A stretch of 64,000 bases of DNA, taken from positions 2,108,001-2,172,000 of the forward strand of contig NW_026515406.1 in assembly GCF_014898815.1 (NCBI RefSeq), written 5' to 3'. Shown piece after piece: positions 1 to 10,990 of the stretch. A program made the position numbers and the translations under genes. The stretch's first letter is position 1, and every line of letters starts with the position of its first letter. The notes below the pieces were generated by a model, which had not been told where the DNA came from, ran no database searches, and saw nothing but the letters and a program-made list of their open reading frames with translations. The DNA is from Panonychus citri. Lineage: Eukaryota; Arthropoda; Arachnida; Trombidiformes; Tetranychidae.

Positions 1-1069
1 GAGTCAATTGCTTATCTAATACGAGTCAGTTAATTAACTTAATCAACTTCAAAAGCCACTGAGAACATTTTGTTTCTGAAGTGACGAAATATCTCTCATT
101 GACAATGATTGATGGTTAATTTCTCTTGCCAAGCAGATTTAAAGGGTAAATGATTTTACAGTTATAGTTAATACAATTATAAATCACTTGAAATGTTCAT
201 TAACATTTTCATCTTTAATTAATGAATTAAAATTAAAATTTATGAACCATAGTAATTGAATCAGATAAGTAGTGGGAATAAAATAGGCTTAGAATTGGAT
301 GTTAATTTGATTGCTCAATAAATGAGTTGAGAATATTGAATTGCTAAATTGATTACTAAAGTAAAATTGTTATTAACATGCATTTTGTTATCCATTTAAA
401 ATGTGGACTTAAGGGTAAGAAATTATTTCACCACCTTTTTGTTTTTTCATGATAAGAATTCGATATCAACCGGTTTTTACCATCAACGATTGCGCTTATT
501 ATGCAAACAGAATCCATAATATCACGAATATGATATAGTTTATAGATATATCTTATTGCAGAATTTCAGAGATGAAGACAACCCTTATGTCAAAAATAAG
601 TTTGATCAAACGAAAATTCAGTGGGCATTGTTTCTCAGGTAGAAAGTAGATCAAAAAGAACACGCCATTGATCAATTTGATTGATGAATGTGAGAAAAAA
701 TCAATAGCAAACGATACCATTAACGTTAACTATTGAAATCATGTTTTTGTGTACTTTTGATCTCCATTTAAAATGAAAACAAAATTCAAGGAACTCCATT
801 TCTTCATCATATTTTCATAGTTGATCATAATATACAAAACTGTTAATCCAATTGAATTGGTCTCAGTCTAGACAAGACCTGTCGAAGATAATGAGACGCT
901 CGATTGAAGTGAGAAGACTTAGCTGAGGCGAGAATACGTCAATTTTTATTTTTCACATTGAGTCGATTGCCAAACGAGATAAATTAGGGTTGTATACTGT
1001 TTGGAAAATCATTTAGCAGTTCAGAGAGAAAAGTAAACAATAAGCGCAGCATGATTTAAAACTTGAACA
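1..1069. other. Intergenic, AT-rich, nothing recognised
   Basis: I see no open frame with coding character, no repeat array and no RNA gene in this stretch. It is the left flank of the mariner-type transposon. Confidence 0.6.
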
Positions 1070-1071
1070 TA

Positions 1072-1102
1072 CAGGTCGCTAGCAAATTCATTTGACCAAT
1101 TT
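1072..1102 (+). repeat. Left terminal inverted repeat of the mariner-type element
   Basis: 31 bp beginning CAGGTCGCTAGC; the exact reverse complement occurs at 2,277-2,307. Confidence 0.95.
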
Positions 1103-1215
1103 CAAGTTGATGTAGTCGCGGTGTCTGAGCTCATAGACATGAAGTCTATACATGATTTTATAGCAAATTTAATCAAAATTATTGTCAGTTAATTAGTTTT
1201 TTTGATTGTGTTAAC

Positions 1216-2244
1216 ATGGTTCATAAAATTGATCCTGAAGTGAGGGGTAAAGGTTTAGAACTTTTAAGCTTAAATTGGTCCAGATCTCGAATTCGTGATC
1301 ACCTAAAAAAGTCTGGTATCCTGATTTCCTCAGGTTCAATCTCCAATATAAAGAATAATAAAGAAAATTCAAACAAAAGTGATGGAATCAGTAGGCGTGG
1401 CCGGCCGGCGAAAATTTCGAAACTATCTGAACTAGTGAATAATTCCAACCCTTTACCTCAAGTTACGATGGCCAAAAAAGTCGGAATTACTCCTTACATG
1501 GTAAACTATCATATTCATCGGACTTTAGGAAAAAAAACTGTCAAAAAAGGGACCAAACATGTGATCGACGAAAGTATTGCCGAAAAAAGGAAGAAACGAA
1601 GTTGGCATCTTTACACCCGCCTCAATGCCAATAAGTGGGAAAATTTCATCACTTCTGATGAAACATTAATCAGACTCGATAATTGTGACGGACAAACAAA
1701 GATCCAATATCTCAATCATGAACAATCAAGAGCCGAAGCTGAAAATTTCAATTCGAAACGTTTCACGAACACGATAATGGTCTGGGTCGCTTTTTCAGCT
1801 CGAGGGATATTCAAGCCGATTTTTGTTCCGCCGAAATGTAAGATCAACTCAGAATTCTATATAAAGTTCATCTTGAAACCATTTTTCGAAAAGGAAGTTC
1901 AGAAATTATTCCCTGACCGGAAATTCACCTTCCAACATGACTCCGCCCCTTCTCACACCGCCAAAAAAACTATTCAGTGGCTAAATGATAATAAAATCAA
2001 GTTCATTACACCCGATGAATGGATGCCTTTCTCTCCAGACGCCTCACCTTATGATTACTATCTTTTTGGTCGCTTAAAAAATGCTTTGCGTAAGGTGGAA
2101 GTGTCGGATCTAAATCAACTAAAAAACGCTGTTCGGAGAGAACTGAAAAAAATTCCACTTGATGAGGTCAAAAACGCTTTATCTTCATGGCCAAAAAGAT
2201 GCCGAGAAATGCATCTTGCTAATGGTTATCATATCGAAAAATAA
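1216..2244 (+). CDS. mariner-type transposase, D,D37D
   Basis: A 342-residue protein starting at ATG 1,216, the usual length for a mariner transposase. The N-terminal ~110 residues carry the paired-type helix-turn-helix DNA-binding region. The two subdomains are separated by a basic RRGRPAK motif (residues 60-66), the GRPR-like linker of Tc1/mariner enzymes. The RNase-H-fold catalytic triad is visible: D148 in TSDET, D242 in QHDSAPSH and D280 in SPDASPYDYYLF. Exactly 37 residues lie between the second and third Asp, so this is DD37D, unlike the DD34D of classical mariner and DD34E of Tc1. The enzyme would cut and paste the surrounding element at TA sites. There is no stop or frameshift. The ORF lies 113 bp inside the left end and stops 32 bp before the right repeat. 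Confidence 0.93.
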   Translation: MVHKIDPEVRGKGLELLSLNWSRSRIRDHLKKSGILISSGSISNIKNNKENSNKSDGISRRGRPAKISKLSELVNNSNPLPQVTMAKKVGITPYMVNYHIHRTLGKKTVKKGTKHVIDESIAEKRKKRSWHLYTRLNANKWENFITSDETLIRLDNCDGQTKIQYLNHEQSRAEAENFNSKRFTNTIMVWVAFSARGIFKPIFVPPKCKINSEFYIKFILKPFFEKEVQKLFPDRKFTFQHDSAPSHTAKKTIQWLNDNKIKFITPDEWMPFSPDASPYDYYLFGRLKNALRKVEVSDLNQLKNAVRRELKKIPLDEVKNALSSWPKRCREMHLANGYHIEK

Positions 2245-2276
2245 TGTTCAAGTTTTCACTGAAAAAAACGGTTTCA

Positions 2277-2307
2277 AAATTGGTCAAATGAATTTGCTAG
2301 CGACCTG
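2277..2307 (-). repeat. Right terminal inverted repeat of the mariner-type element
   Basis: Perfect inverted copy of 1,072-1,102, followed by TA at 2,308-2,309. Confidence 0.95.
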
Positions 2308-2309
2308 TA

Positions 2310-3302
2310 ATTATAATATTTTGGTAGGAGTAGTATGAAAACCTCCACTTTTGGCTCACTAGGAAGCGGAAGTGGCGGAAATGCTAATCCTATAAAAGAT
2401 TAATCTACAAAAAATTTACATGGGAAGTAATTTACTAATCTTACTTCAAAAAATGCGCGCATTTTTCAGTTACTGAAACTACACTTGTTAATCTTTGCCA
2501 AAGAGTAGTAAGGAAAAGAGAGCTTTATTTTTTCATTTCATAAGGGGGGAGGAGATATCCGCTGGTCTGCAGATTTACAATTGTGTATCTGATAATAACT
2601 TCGTATTGAGACGGGGAAAGAAGAAAGACAGAGGATAGAAAGAAGAAGAAAGGAAAGAGAAAGCTCTTTACAACATTAGAGCTAATTAGAGCTTTTTGCT
2701 TCTGGTTAGCAAGCTATCTCGTTCGTGTTTACCCGGCGCTTCTGCTTGCTAACCTGAGAGTTATTGTTAGGGAAATTTAGGGTTAGGTCCACTTCCGCCA
2801 CCGTTTTTTTGACTTTTCATATTTTTATATGATTATATGTTTATATGAAACTTCGTCTACTCGATTGAACTTGAATATGCACGAATATATCCGAACACTT
2901 GTAAAATATTGAAACTTATTTTACTAATTAATATCAATTCTTTATTTTATTATAATTTACAGATTCTATCCCAGTTTGGCACTATATTTATCATTTACAC
3001 GACATGCTCATCAATTTATACCATAAACTTTCATATGTAAGTAACAGATGAAAGATAATTCATACATTTAACTGTCTTAACGTTTGATATTATCTTTATC
3101 TCCAATTTATCATCATAAATATCATCCATTTTCGTCTTCAACTATTTCTATTCACCAATTGATTTTAATTAACAAAATAAATAAAAAAATATTTTTATTT
3201 TACATTTCGTTTCATTTCATATTTTACAACTCCTTTTCATGATCTTTTTTAAACTGATGATCCTTCTGGATCTCTTAACATTTGAGAACATATTAATTTT
3301 TC
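2310..3302. other. Intergenic, with an 11-bp inverted repeat
   Basis: No gene is recognised. A perfect inverted repeat, GGTTAGCAAGC at 2,704-2,714 and GCTTGCTAACC at 2,744-2,754 (29-nt loop), lies in a locally GC-richer stretch (about 2,530-2,800) that also contains a GA-rich tract. A piece reading CCACTTCCGCCA near 2,790 is roughly inverted relative to GTGGCGGAA near 2,370, so a decayed foldback element is possible. Confidence 0.4.
2330..2376. repeat. Short interspersed repeat, copy 1 (related to 5,833-5,880)
   Basis: About 45 bp around the CCTCCACTTTTGGCTCACTAG core. It aligns by eye to the hairpin-bearing segment at 5,833-5,880, including the preceding AGTAGTA and the following GAAGCGGAAGTG. 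In this copy the hairpin is imperfect. Confidence 0.5.
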
Positions 3303-3687
3303 TCATTCAACTCTTTTAATGGCGTCCTGTTTCATCTCGCGGGCTTCATCTCGGACCAGATTGTCTCTTTGAGGATCGGAGCTATGTAACTGAGCAGCTT
3401 CTGTGAAAGTGGCGATGCTTTCATTGGACTCACGGACAGCTCGCCACTTTTCTTGTTAGCATTTCTCTTCATACAAGACATCTTGTATGGGTCGAAATAA
3501 ACCACGCTGCATACTCAGCATATACCTCCCGTTCCCATTCATGGGCCAAATGCCACTGTTTAGCCCGTTTTTGATGCAATTTGGTGAAATATTTTTCTCT
3601 TTCGAAGCCAGCAAAAAATAATTTTCTTTCAAAAAACGAAATTCGGACAGACTTTTGGCCTACCGGAAGGTCAGTTTTATCTTGCAT
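3303..3687 (-). pseudogene. Decayed protein-coding segment of unknown identity
   Basis: The minus strand holds a 72-codon frame from ATG 3,687 to the stop at 3,469. Its product is rich in charged and aromatic residues (FERKLFFAGFEREKYFTK, then QKRAKQWHLAHEWEREVYAEY). About 14 bases further on, a second frame stays open down to a stop at 3,303 and is also strongly protein-like and helical (RDNLVRDEAREMKQDA). GC content is visibly higher than the flanks. Two well-formed frames in register suggest one original coding sequence broken by indels or by a stop, for example a retrocopy. I do not recognise the family. An intact short gene (72 aa) followed by an unrelated frame is the alternative. Confidence 0.35.
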
Positions 3688-3702
3688 AGACTCTCTTTTC
3701 AC

Positions 3703-4823
3703 AAGTTATTCCGCAAAAAAATCTGTTTATTTAACGTAATCGCCCTAAGATTGATATAGATATAATACATGAATTGAAGATAAACTAATAATAGTACCAA
3801 AAAACATCAAATTAATCCCAGATCAATTTTATTTTTCGAATTTCATTTGAGTTATTTTCTGGGATCAGAGATCAATGAATTCGTGTGAGAATGTTCACAG
3901 ATCATTAAGGTAATTTCACGATAAGTCCATTTAGAGACCATTTGAAGGTTTTTGACAAGAAGAGCAAAAAATCATCCCCTCTGTGGAGTTAAGTGTCAGT
4001 TCTTATAACGAAGATTCGTCTATATAGACGTAATAAGCAGCTAACGTACAAATTAACATAAATCGTACTGGCCTGTTGACGGTTTATTCTTACAGACTGT
4101 TGAGTTTCTCTTGATGTTCTGTATAGCTTCATTTCCATTCTCGAGATTTAGTTTTTCCATTACTATTGCAAACTCAGCAATCTATCATATTTCAAATTTT
4201 CTGTTAAAATTTCTGGTTAATCATTTGGCTAAATTTGGTTAATTAATTAAGACAATTGCATCAATTATCTTTATTATCTTTATTGTCTTGGCAAATATTT
4301 AATCAAGATTGCGTTACTTGAGTGGAACCATTATCTTCATGCTGTTTATTGTTTAATCAATACTTGTCAATAATCTAAGTAATTTGAAACTTGTGTCAAT
4401 TTTTTTAATTAGTACTGAGAATAAGACCAACTTTAAGTTCAAGTTTAAACTCAGTGTCTGAATGTACTTCATGATTTCATCAGAGAAATATCCGACTAAA
4501 TATGAATGTTCTGATCTACATTCATCAACTGCACTTCATCGTTTCAATCATCACCCTGGTTTTGTTCAACAAATTTCTTAGGATCTCAACTAACTCGATA
4601 TACAGCCAGTAGTATAGAACCGTACGCTTCAAATGCACCTTTGTTTCTAATGCACTGTTCGTGTCTAATGCACGTACCCTTCTGCTGTAACTTTTCTGTT
4701 GAAAGCACCTCAATTTCAACATTTGTTTAGATGACCTCTTAATTAGTTTTTAATTGTTTTCTTTAACCAAAAGATAAATTTGGAAAAACATTTTTAAAGT
4801 TGAATGATCAGATAGATGAATTT
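3703..4823. other. Intergenic, nothing recognised
   Basis: AT-rich DNA. A 65-codon minus-strand open frame near 4,525-4,722 shows no family signature and is not called. Confidence 0.5.
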
Positions 4824-5305
4824 ATTGATTATGGTAACAAATAACAGAAATGATGATGATTACCCATAAAAGAAGGATTTTCGGAATCAACAACATCATA
4901 TTAACTATCAAATCATGCTACAAAGCCAATTTTGTGAAAAAAACAGTATATGGTACGGTGTTCCCATATATTTTGTCACAAAATGTATTGATTATGGTAA
5001 CAAATAACAGAAATGATGATGATTACCCATAAAAGAAGGATTTTCGGCATCAACAACATCATATTAACTATCAAATCACGCCACAAAGCCAATTTTGTGA
5101 AAAAAAACAGTATATGGTACGGTGTTCCCATGTACATAATCACAAAATTTACTGATTATGGTTGCAAATATCAAAATGATGATGATTATCCATAAATAAA
5201 GGATTTTTGTCATTAGTAAGCTCATACTAACTATCAAATCACGCCATAAAGCCAATTTTGTGAAAAAAACGGTATATGGTACGGTGTTCCCATGTACATA
5301 ATCAT
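4824..5305. repeat. Tandem repeat, three copies of a ~163-bp unit
   Basis: Units start at about 4,824, 4,987 and 5,151, each opening with a form of AYTGATTATGGTWRCAAATA and containing GGTACGGTGTTCCCAT. Units 1 and 2 are nearly identical; unit 3 is more diverged and ends near 5,305 with repeated ATGTACAT. Short open frames inside the units are products of the repetition, not genes. Confidence 0.9.
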
Positions 5306-6138
5306 GTACATCAGGTGCTTTTTCAATCTTTGCATCAAAAGCGTGAATCGTATAATTGTGGGATCCTTTAAGATAAAATATGTTAATTTATGGAAGATCA
5401 TTTTAAATTATTGAGACACAAAATTGTAAGACGAAACAATAAAAATAAGAATGTGAAAACAAATAAAGTTTAACTAAAAGAAAAAACGCAAACAAACATA
5501 GCGTTGCAAAAAATCATGGTTAATAATTTTGCTTAGCAATAGGTGGTCACGGTAGGTTTTTTTATTTTTACCAAAAAAAATCGATTTTGCAAATTATAAT
5601 TTGTGGGTGATTTGATTTGCTCTTTCACACGAAGACCTTAAAATGACTTTTGAACGGCGTCTTCAGAAAATGACCTTGAAATTCGTAGGGTTGAGCACTG
5701 AAATTCTGTTCAGTCCTCAGTTCTTTCTGATATGCATATGACTTTTAGTTCTGGAGATATTCAGTGTAATAGCCGTAGAGGATAAAAACGCGGGGTTAAC
5801 TTTTCAAATTAACTTTAATCGCCATGGGAATCAGTAGTAATGAAACCTCCGCTTCTGGCTGAGCCAGAAGCGGAAGTGAGAAAATTTTTCATGGAATTTT
5901 TTGATTAAAAAATCGATTTTTTTAATAAAAATCAAAAAACCCGCTGTATTATGCTGTTGCTGAGCAACGTTATTTAACTTTTTTCTTACCAAATAACATT
6001 TGTTTACGTTTTCATCTCATTCCAATTTGTTTAAATTTATGATAAAATTAAATTAAGTGAATCAATTATTATTATTAATTATAATTTGTTATTTTTCAAT
6101 TTAATCAATTTAATTGAATTTATTAATATAATTGTAAA
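5306..6138. other. Intergenic, containing a hairpin-bearing repeat
   Basis: No gene is seen. It contains the short interspersed repeat copy at 5,833-5,880 and, near 5,950-5,965, a second small hairpin GTTGC-TGA-GCAAC with the same TGA loop. Confidence 0.5.
5833..5880. repeat. Short interspersed repeat, copy 2, with perfect hairpin
   Basis: CCGCTTCTGGC (5,850-5,860), loop TGA, GCCAGAAGCGG (5,864-5,874) forms a perfect 11-bp stem, GC-rich in AT-rich surroundings. It is homologous to 2,330-2,376. Confidence 0.6.
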
Positions 6139-6181
6139 ATGTTGATCGTCAAATTACCATTTGTTTTTTTATTTTCAATCG

Positions 6182-6225
<44 letters not shown>

Positions 6226-6545
6226 ATGTTTTTTCATCTCTCTCTCTCTCTGTGTGTGTGTGTGTTTTTTCTATCTCTCTCTCTTTTTGTTTCTCTCTCT
6301 TTGTGTTTCCCTCTCTTTGTGTTTCCCTCTCTTTGTGTTTCCCTCTCTTTGTGTTTCTCTCTCTTTGTGTTTCTCTCTTTTTGTGTTTCTCTTATTTACT
6401 CCTCTCTCAATTATCTCTTATTCTTTCAGGAATGATATACGGAGGAATTAATTTCCAGGAGTACACCCAGCGACAACAAGAACAACAGCAACAACAGCAG
6501 AATCACCATCAACAACAGCCGATTTGCCTTCATTTCCTTAATTGA
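6139..6545 (+). CDS. Small secreted Gln-rich peptide, two-exon model
   Basis: Exon 1 (6,139-6,181) encodes a textbook short signal-peptide start, MLIVKLPFVFLFSI, and ends in phase 1 at a consensus donor GTAAGT (6,182). The intron (6,182-6,429) is largely a CT/GT microsatellite and ends TTCTTTCAG. Exon 2 (6,430-6,545) continues in frame to a TGA stop, giving a 52-residue product with a Gln/His-rich middle (RQQEQQQQQQNHHQQQ) and a PICLHFLN end. The model rests on frame-consistent canonical splice sites and the hydrophobic N-terminus. Known short secreted peptides or the first exons of a longer secreted protein look like this; no family is recognised. The reading through the microsatellite without splicing is not believable. 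Confidence 0.42.
6188..6413. repeat. CT/GT microsatellite and TCTCTTTGTGTTTCCC minisatellite
   Basis: Runs of CT, then GT, then repeated CTCTCTTTGTGTTTC units. It lies inside the proposed intron of the secreted-peptide gene, where it may act as a long polypyrimidine tract. Confidence 0.9.
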
Positions 6546-9500
6546 AACTACTAACTATGAGTTTATCATTAATCAATTATGATACACACTTTTTGATAAT
6601 TACGATTTTACTTATTACAATTAACTCGAGATTATGTTAATTATAAATATGTAAGATAAAAAAAATCACAAAATTGAATACTTGTCATTTTGTTGGCATG
6701 AAATTATTGAATAATAAGGATAACAACAATTATCATAGCGCTTTAAGTGATGATAAATTCAAAGCTCAGCTTGAAAAATAAATACGAAAAAAGTGATGAA
6801 GTTATCAAATTTGTGAAAGAAAAGTAACAACTTTATTCCAATGCAAGGTTTCAATTGAATTAATAATAAATTATCAGGATAAAGGTTCACTGTAACTAAA
6901 CTGATGAAAAAAGCGATTGAAATTGTTCAGTAAGTGGCAAAGAAAAAGTTTAAATGGAACTCAAACAGAGAGAGGAAAAAATGAATGGCGAAAAGTTCTA
7001 CAATTTTTGTATTTGTTGGGCGTTGATTCACTCAGTGGGGTCACTAAGCTTTGTCGAAAAATTCTTAAGAGTAATATTCTCACCCACACCCAACATCAAG
7101 TGTATATAAACAAGAGTAATGATACAAAAATTTATCAATAAATTTGATACAATTGAAATTTTATCATCACCATGAGGTTATCAATATTGGATTTGGAAAG
7201 CATGATAAATCATTCAGTCCATTAGATTAATTTGAACAAAATTACAAGTTTGATTCGTTGATTTCTACAATCAGAATCCGAATTTGTGGTTTACGTTATG
7301 AATTCAACAGTTAATCTTGGTTGAAACACTGAAGCAATTTGTTGGAGAGTTTGTTATTATCTGGAAATGGTTTCGACCTAAATGGTATTATTGAGTATAT
7401 TTCATAGTTCAATCATGCAACACCTCATGATAAGAAATTCAGCTAGTCATGAATAGACTTGGATGATAGATGACTTTACAGAAAAATTGTTTTCATACAA
7501 TCTATTAAGAAAAAGTTGAATAGCTGAAAGTTTTAAAAAAATTTGTTCCTCCAAAAGTTATAAGAATTTGCGAAGATAATTTCAATGTGAAGAAATTCAG
7601 TTTCATCAGATTAATGACACTCGCACACCGAGAATTTAATGGTTAAGTGGGATGAAGAGGAGGAAACAATTCTGGTAAACTGCAAGAGTGGGCGTTAAAT
7701 TTCATGTGAAAAAGTTGACCATCATGATATTGATGTACAATTGCTTACAAAAATATCATATCCACCCCTCGAACTTGAACTAACCAGAATTGTTGAGGGG
7801 AAAAAAAGTTGTAAAGAAGTAGACACACATATTACCTGAACTTATCAGAGCTAAATTGGAATTGAACTTTTCTTTTTCAAGAAAATGTAAAAGTTCAAGT
7901 TATCTTTCATGAGGAAACTTAGGTCAATGAGATGAACTGTTAGATCTAGATTTGAAAACGTCAACAAAAGTAGAAAGAGAGAAATATGAAAAAGAGAAGA
8001 TGAATGAAGATAGAGATGATCGACTGAATTGGCAGTTGATATGAAGATAAAAAAATCTTGAATCATATTGACGATTTAACATGTTATCTGTGAAGAGGAG
8101 CAGAAATTGGGTGAAAAATCATCATTTCTGCCTTCTCACCAAAGGTGTAAAGAGGAGGAGTGAAAAAAGATGAGGAAACATAAAGACTCATCTTGATTCT
8201 AAATCTTTAACTTCTCATGTATTTCATACTTTCCATTTCCAAATCATCTTATTATTATCTTAATATTATCGTAGCCTTTCCTTCAGAGTACCAGAATTTT
8301 CATCTTCTTTTTCATCAATTTCTTCCTGTCTCTCTGCTCCCCTCTCATCATAATATTATAACAAAAAACCCAAAAGGCTTTTTTTACCTTGACTCTCATT
8401 CTTTTTGTGATCTTATCATCATCTTTCCAACTCCATCCTCATCTTCATCTTGAGTATTTTACTTGAGGTTTATTTTTTTTTCTCTCCTCATCCTTTCATA
8501 ACTCGAAACTTTTACCACCAATCATTTATAATGACATATCCACATAGACTTTTAATACTTTCCTCACCTTTCTATTGATCATCATTATCCAAAACTTTGA
8601 TTACCTTCCTTAGTTTGAGAAAAAATTTCAACTCACAAAATTCATGAAATTCATCAGAAAAAAACTAGTTATAAATTTTATATCTACTACTATCCAAAAG
8701 CGTGAAACCAGATATGTCCAATCATTTTTTTAGTTTGGAAATAATCTAAAACAGTTTCATGATATAATCCTTTTTGTTAAATGATAACCATGATATCTAA
8801 ATTGAAATCGTTAAGATGACCATCACCCGGAATAAACGTCATAAATTGAAAATAACTTTCAATTTTGTATAACTATTACCATCAATTGTATCGATAATTT
8901 TTGAAATCTATTCTAAACTCTGTATTCTCGTGAGGTTTGCAAACGATTTCAATGGATTCATTGGGTTGGGCTGATGAAAAATTATACTCAAAAAATAAGG
9001 AAAAAGAAAAAGTAACCATTTTTTCATGGCCTGAATCTTAATTATCTCAATGAATTGAAACGAAATTTTCAACCGCATCCCTTTCAACTGTTAATAGTTA
9101 TCAATGAGAAACTTTCACTGAATACAAATATTGGAAAATAAAAAAAGATAAATACAATGTATCCAGAACTGCGGGTTAGTTTTCTTTGCATGGAAAACTT
9201 TTTGAAACTATTAATCATTGAATCATCATGAATCTTGGTGATAAATAATATCGATTTACATATTTAAGAAAATGAATTATATTATCTAAGGACTAGAAGG
9301 GTTTTGATGTTTTCTTTTCTAAATATAATAAATGATAGTAATTCATTCTCATTGACTAATATCAATCAATAATGATCGGTAATCTGATTATCACAAGACA
9401 TCAACTGATTTTTAATTATCAATCGTTGATAGTGAAAAAATAGCTTTATGATTATCTCATAACTTTCCCTCCCATGAGTCGATTTAAATTTTCAGTAGTA

Positions 9501-9649
9501 TTTGAACTGTTCAATAATTTAAAAGGTGAAAGTATAGTTTAACAAAAAAAATTCAGCTCATGATACATGAAAAATTCATCAGGTACAATTGGGAAAAAGT
9601 TATTATTATCACCTTTCCACCCAACATTCACTAAGGTATTAACATTATA
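6546..9649. other. Intergenic, nothing recognised
   Basis: AT-rich with scattered purine- or pyrimidine-rich stretches (for example about 8,100-8,500). The few open frames of 70-80 codons have low-complexity or random-looking translations and no splice context I could support. Confidence 0.5.
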
Positions 9650-9678
9650 CAAGCAGAACCCGCGGTCTAAAGACCGCG
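9650..9678 (-). mobile_element. Candidate Helitron 3' terminus (hairpin + CTTG)
   Basis: On the minus strand, CGCGGTCT-TT-AGACCGCG (9,678-9,661) forms a perfect 8-bp GC-rich hairpin. Eleven bases later comes CTTG ending at 9,650, and the next base is T. Helitrons end with a 16-20-nt hairpin, about 10-12 nt, then CTRR (usually CTAG), and insert between A and T. The geometry and strand match the Rep-helicase gene upstream; CTTG differs from CTAG by one base. No matching 5' TC end has been located. Confidence 0.45.
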
Positions 9679-10255
9679 TTAGATTGAACTTAAAATAACA
9701 GGCATTTATTAAAGATTTCGAATAATCAACACGAAATATATAGTTGAAACAGTTTCAATGAACAATCACATGGAAAATGGAAAGTTATAAAATGTTTGAA
9801 ATTTTTGATTTTTAGAAGGACTTCCACCGTTCCATCATTGATTTCTATGTATTTTTGTGAAATTAGGTTGCCTGTTGAAAATTACTCATCTTTTTTACAT
9901 CCTAACTTACCTGATTAGCTAACGATGATTAGAAATCCTGTATGTAAATAAACTGATTATGAAATAGAGTAATATTTTGTTCAGAAGCATTAGAGCTGGT
10001 GTGAGGTATAACGTAGTTTTATGTTGATTAAATGAAATATTCTCATTGTTATGAATATACGTATATGCATAGAACCGAATTTACGTTAGACAACAACTCG
10101 CAATTTTTTCTATCGAGTATAACACGTTTTGAGAGAAAATCAAATTTGAATCAAGATAAAAGTGAATATTTTATAGTTCACCCTTATTTATTATTTATAT
10201 TAAAGCAACATTTCATTTCGAAATCCTGTCAGAGTGCCAAATAGCATGAGTGTGT

Positions 10256-10835
10256 TCAATCAATGTTGTATTCTAAATAAAGATATTCCATGATAGTTTC
10301 GAAAATGACCAAATTTGTTGCAACGTCTATATCTACGCTATTTGTCTCATAGAAAATTAATTCAGTCGTTAGTTCATTAATATATTTTGTAATATTTCTA
10401 ACACTCCAATAGGCATGACCTTTATCAAAAACCATTAACTCTTTCTCGATAATAGTTTGAGACATTGGAGGCGGTACGTATTCATGAACATATATAATAA
10501 TACCATCAGTTATGAAGCTCCTGTCAAAAGCCAATCTTCTCCACTGATAAGCGTAAAAATTCAGCTTATTGGCACTCTATGTACGAAAATTTATGATTAG
10601 AAGAAATTTGTCATAGAAAAGTTTATTATGTGAATTATATATTATATATACGAAGTGCTTCAAAACAAAAACTATAATAACAATGGATAGTTATTTAGCA
10701 TAACAATCTGTTTTCACAAAAACTTTTGCAATTTAGCCAAAAAATCATTTATTTCCTTTCCAGCTGAACGCTATGATGCTCGTGATTACTTATTCATACC
10801 ACTGAAACCTTTATTTGGCCAATTATAGATTTCAT
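10256..10835 (-). CDS. Helitron-block small protein family, member 1
   Basis: The well-supported part is the terminal exon 10,576-10,256 (106 codons plus stop), opening in phase 0 right after a CATAG acceptor. It shows the signature shared with four other ORFs in this block: WRRLAFDRSF near the start, a GHAYWSVRNITKYI core, then VDIDVATNLVIF and a final YLYLEY. Sequence is acidic/aromatic, without cysteines or membrane segments. A possible first exon, 10,835-10,800, encodes 12 residues from ATG and ends in phase 0 at donor GTATGA; this part is weak. Function is unknown. It lies between the putative Helitron 3' end and member 2, on the same strand as the Rep-helicase. The reading frame is clean, which argues for selection. 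Confidence 0.55.
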
Positions 10836-10990
10836 CTATGTAATTATAAACATATTTCAAAAAAATTTCAATTATTTAGTGTTTGAAGCAAGATAAATTC
10901 AGAATTCAATAGTTGAGAGAAGTAACTTCTCTATATTTTTAATAAAATTCAATTTTGAGTTAGCTTAACTCGATAAATCAGTGATCAAAC
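10836..10990. other. Gap between members 1 and 2
   Basis: AT-rich spacer downstream of the member 2 stop; no feature seen. Confidence 0.4.

Larger units (their letters stand above)
1070..2309 (+). mobile_element. Complete DD37D mariner-type (maT-like) DNA transposon
   Basis: The element runs 1,072-2,307 (1,236 bp), bounded by perfect 31-bp terminal inverted repeats (1,072-1,102 and 2,277-2,307) that start CAGGTCGCTAGC. A TA dinucleotide lies directly outside each end (1,070-1,071 and 2,308-2,309), the expected target-site duplication for Tc1/mariner elements. One uninterrupted transposase gene occupies most of the interior. Perfect repeats, an intact TA duplication and an intact ORF together suggest a young, possibly still autonomous copy. 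The maT-like label rests on the D,D37D spacing of the transposase. Confidence 0.93.

Noticed and set aside
4850..5195. Two near-identical 60-codon frames
   Set aside because: They are the same part of a 163-bp tandem repeat read twice, and the third unit does not keep the frame.
6139..6451. Unspliced open frames through the CT/GT microsatellite
   Set aside because: Repetitive Ser/Leu/Cys translation; the spliced model using the flanking GT and AG sites explains the ends better.
8217..8453. 78-codon open frame with many Ser and Phe
   Set aside because: Pyrimidine-rich low-complexity stretch; no supporting signal.
10032..10244. 70-codon plus-strand open frame beside family member 1
   Set aside because: Opposite strand to the gene cluster, no family motif, no splice context.
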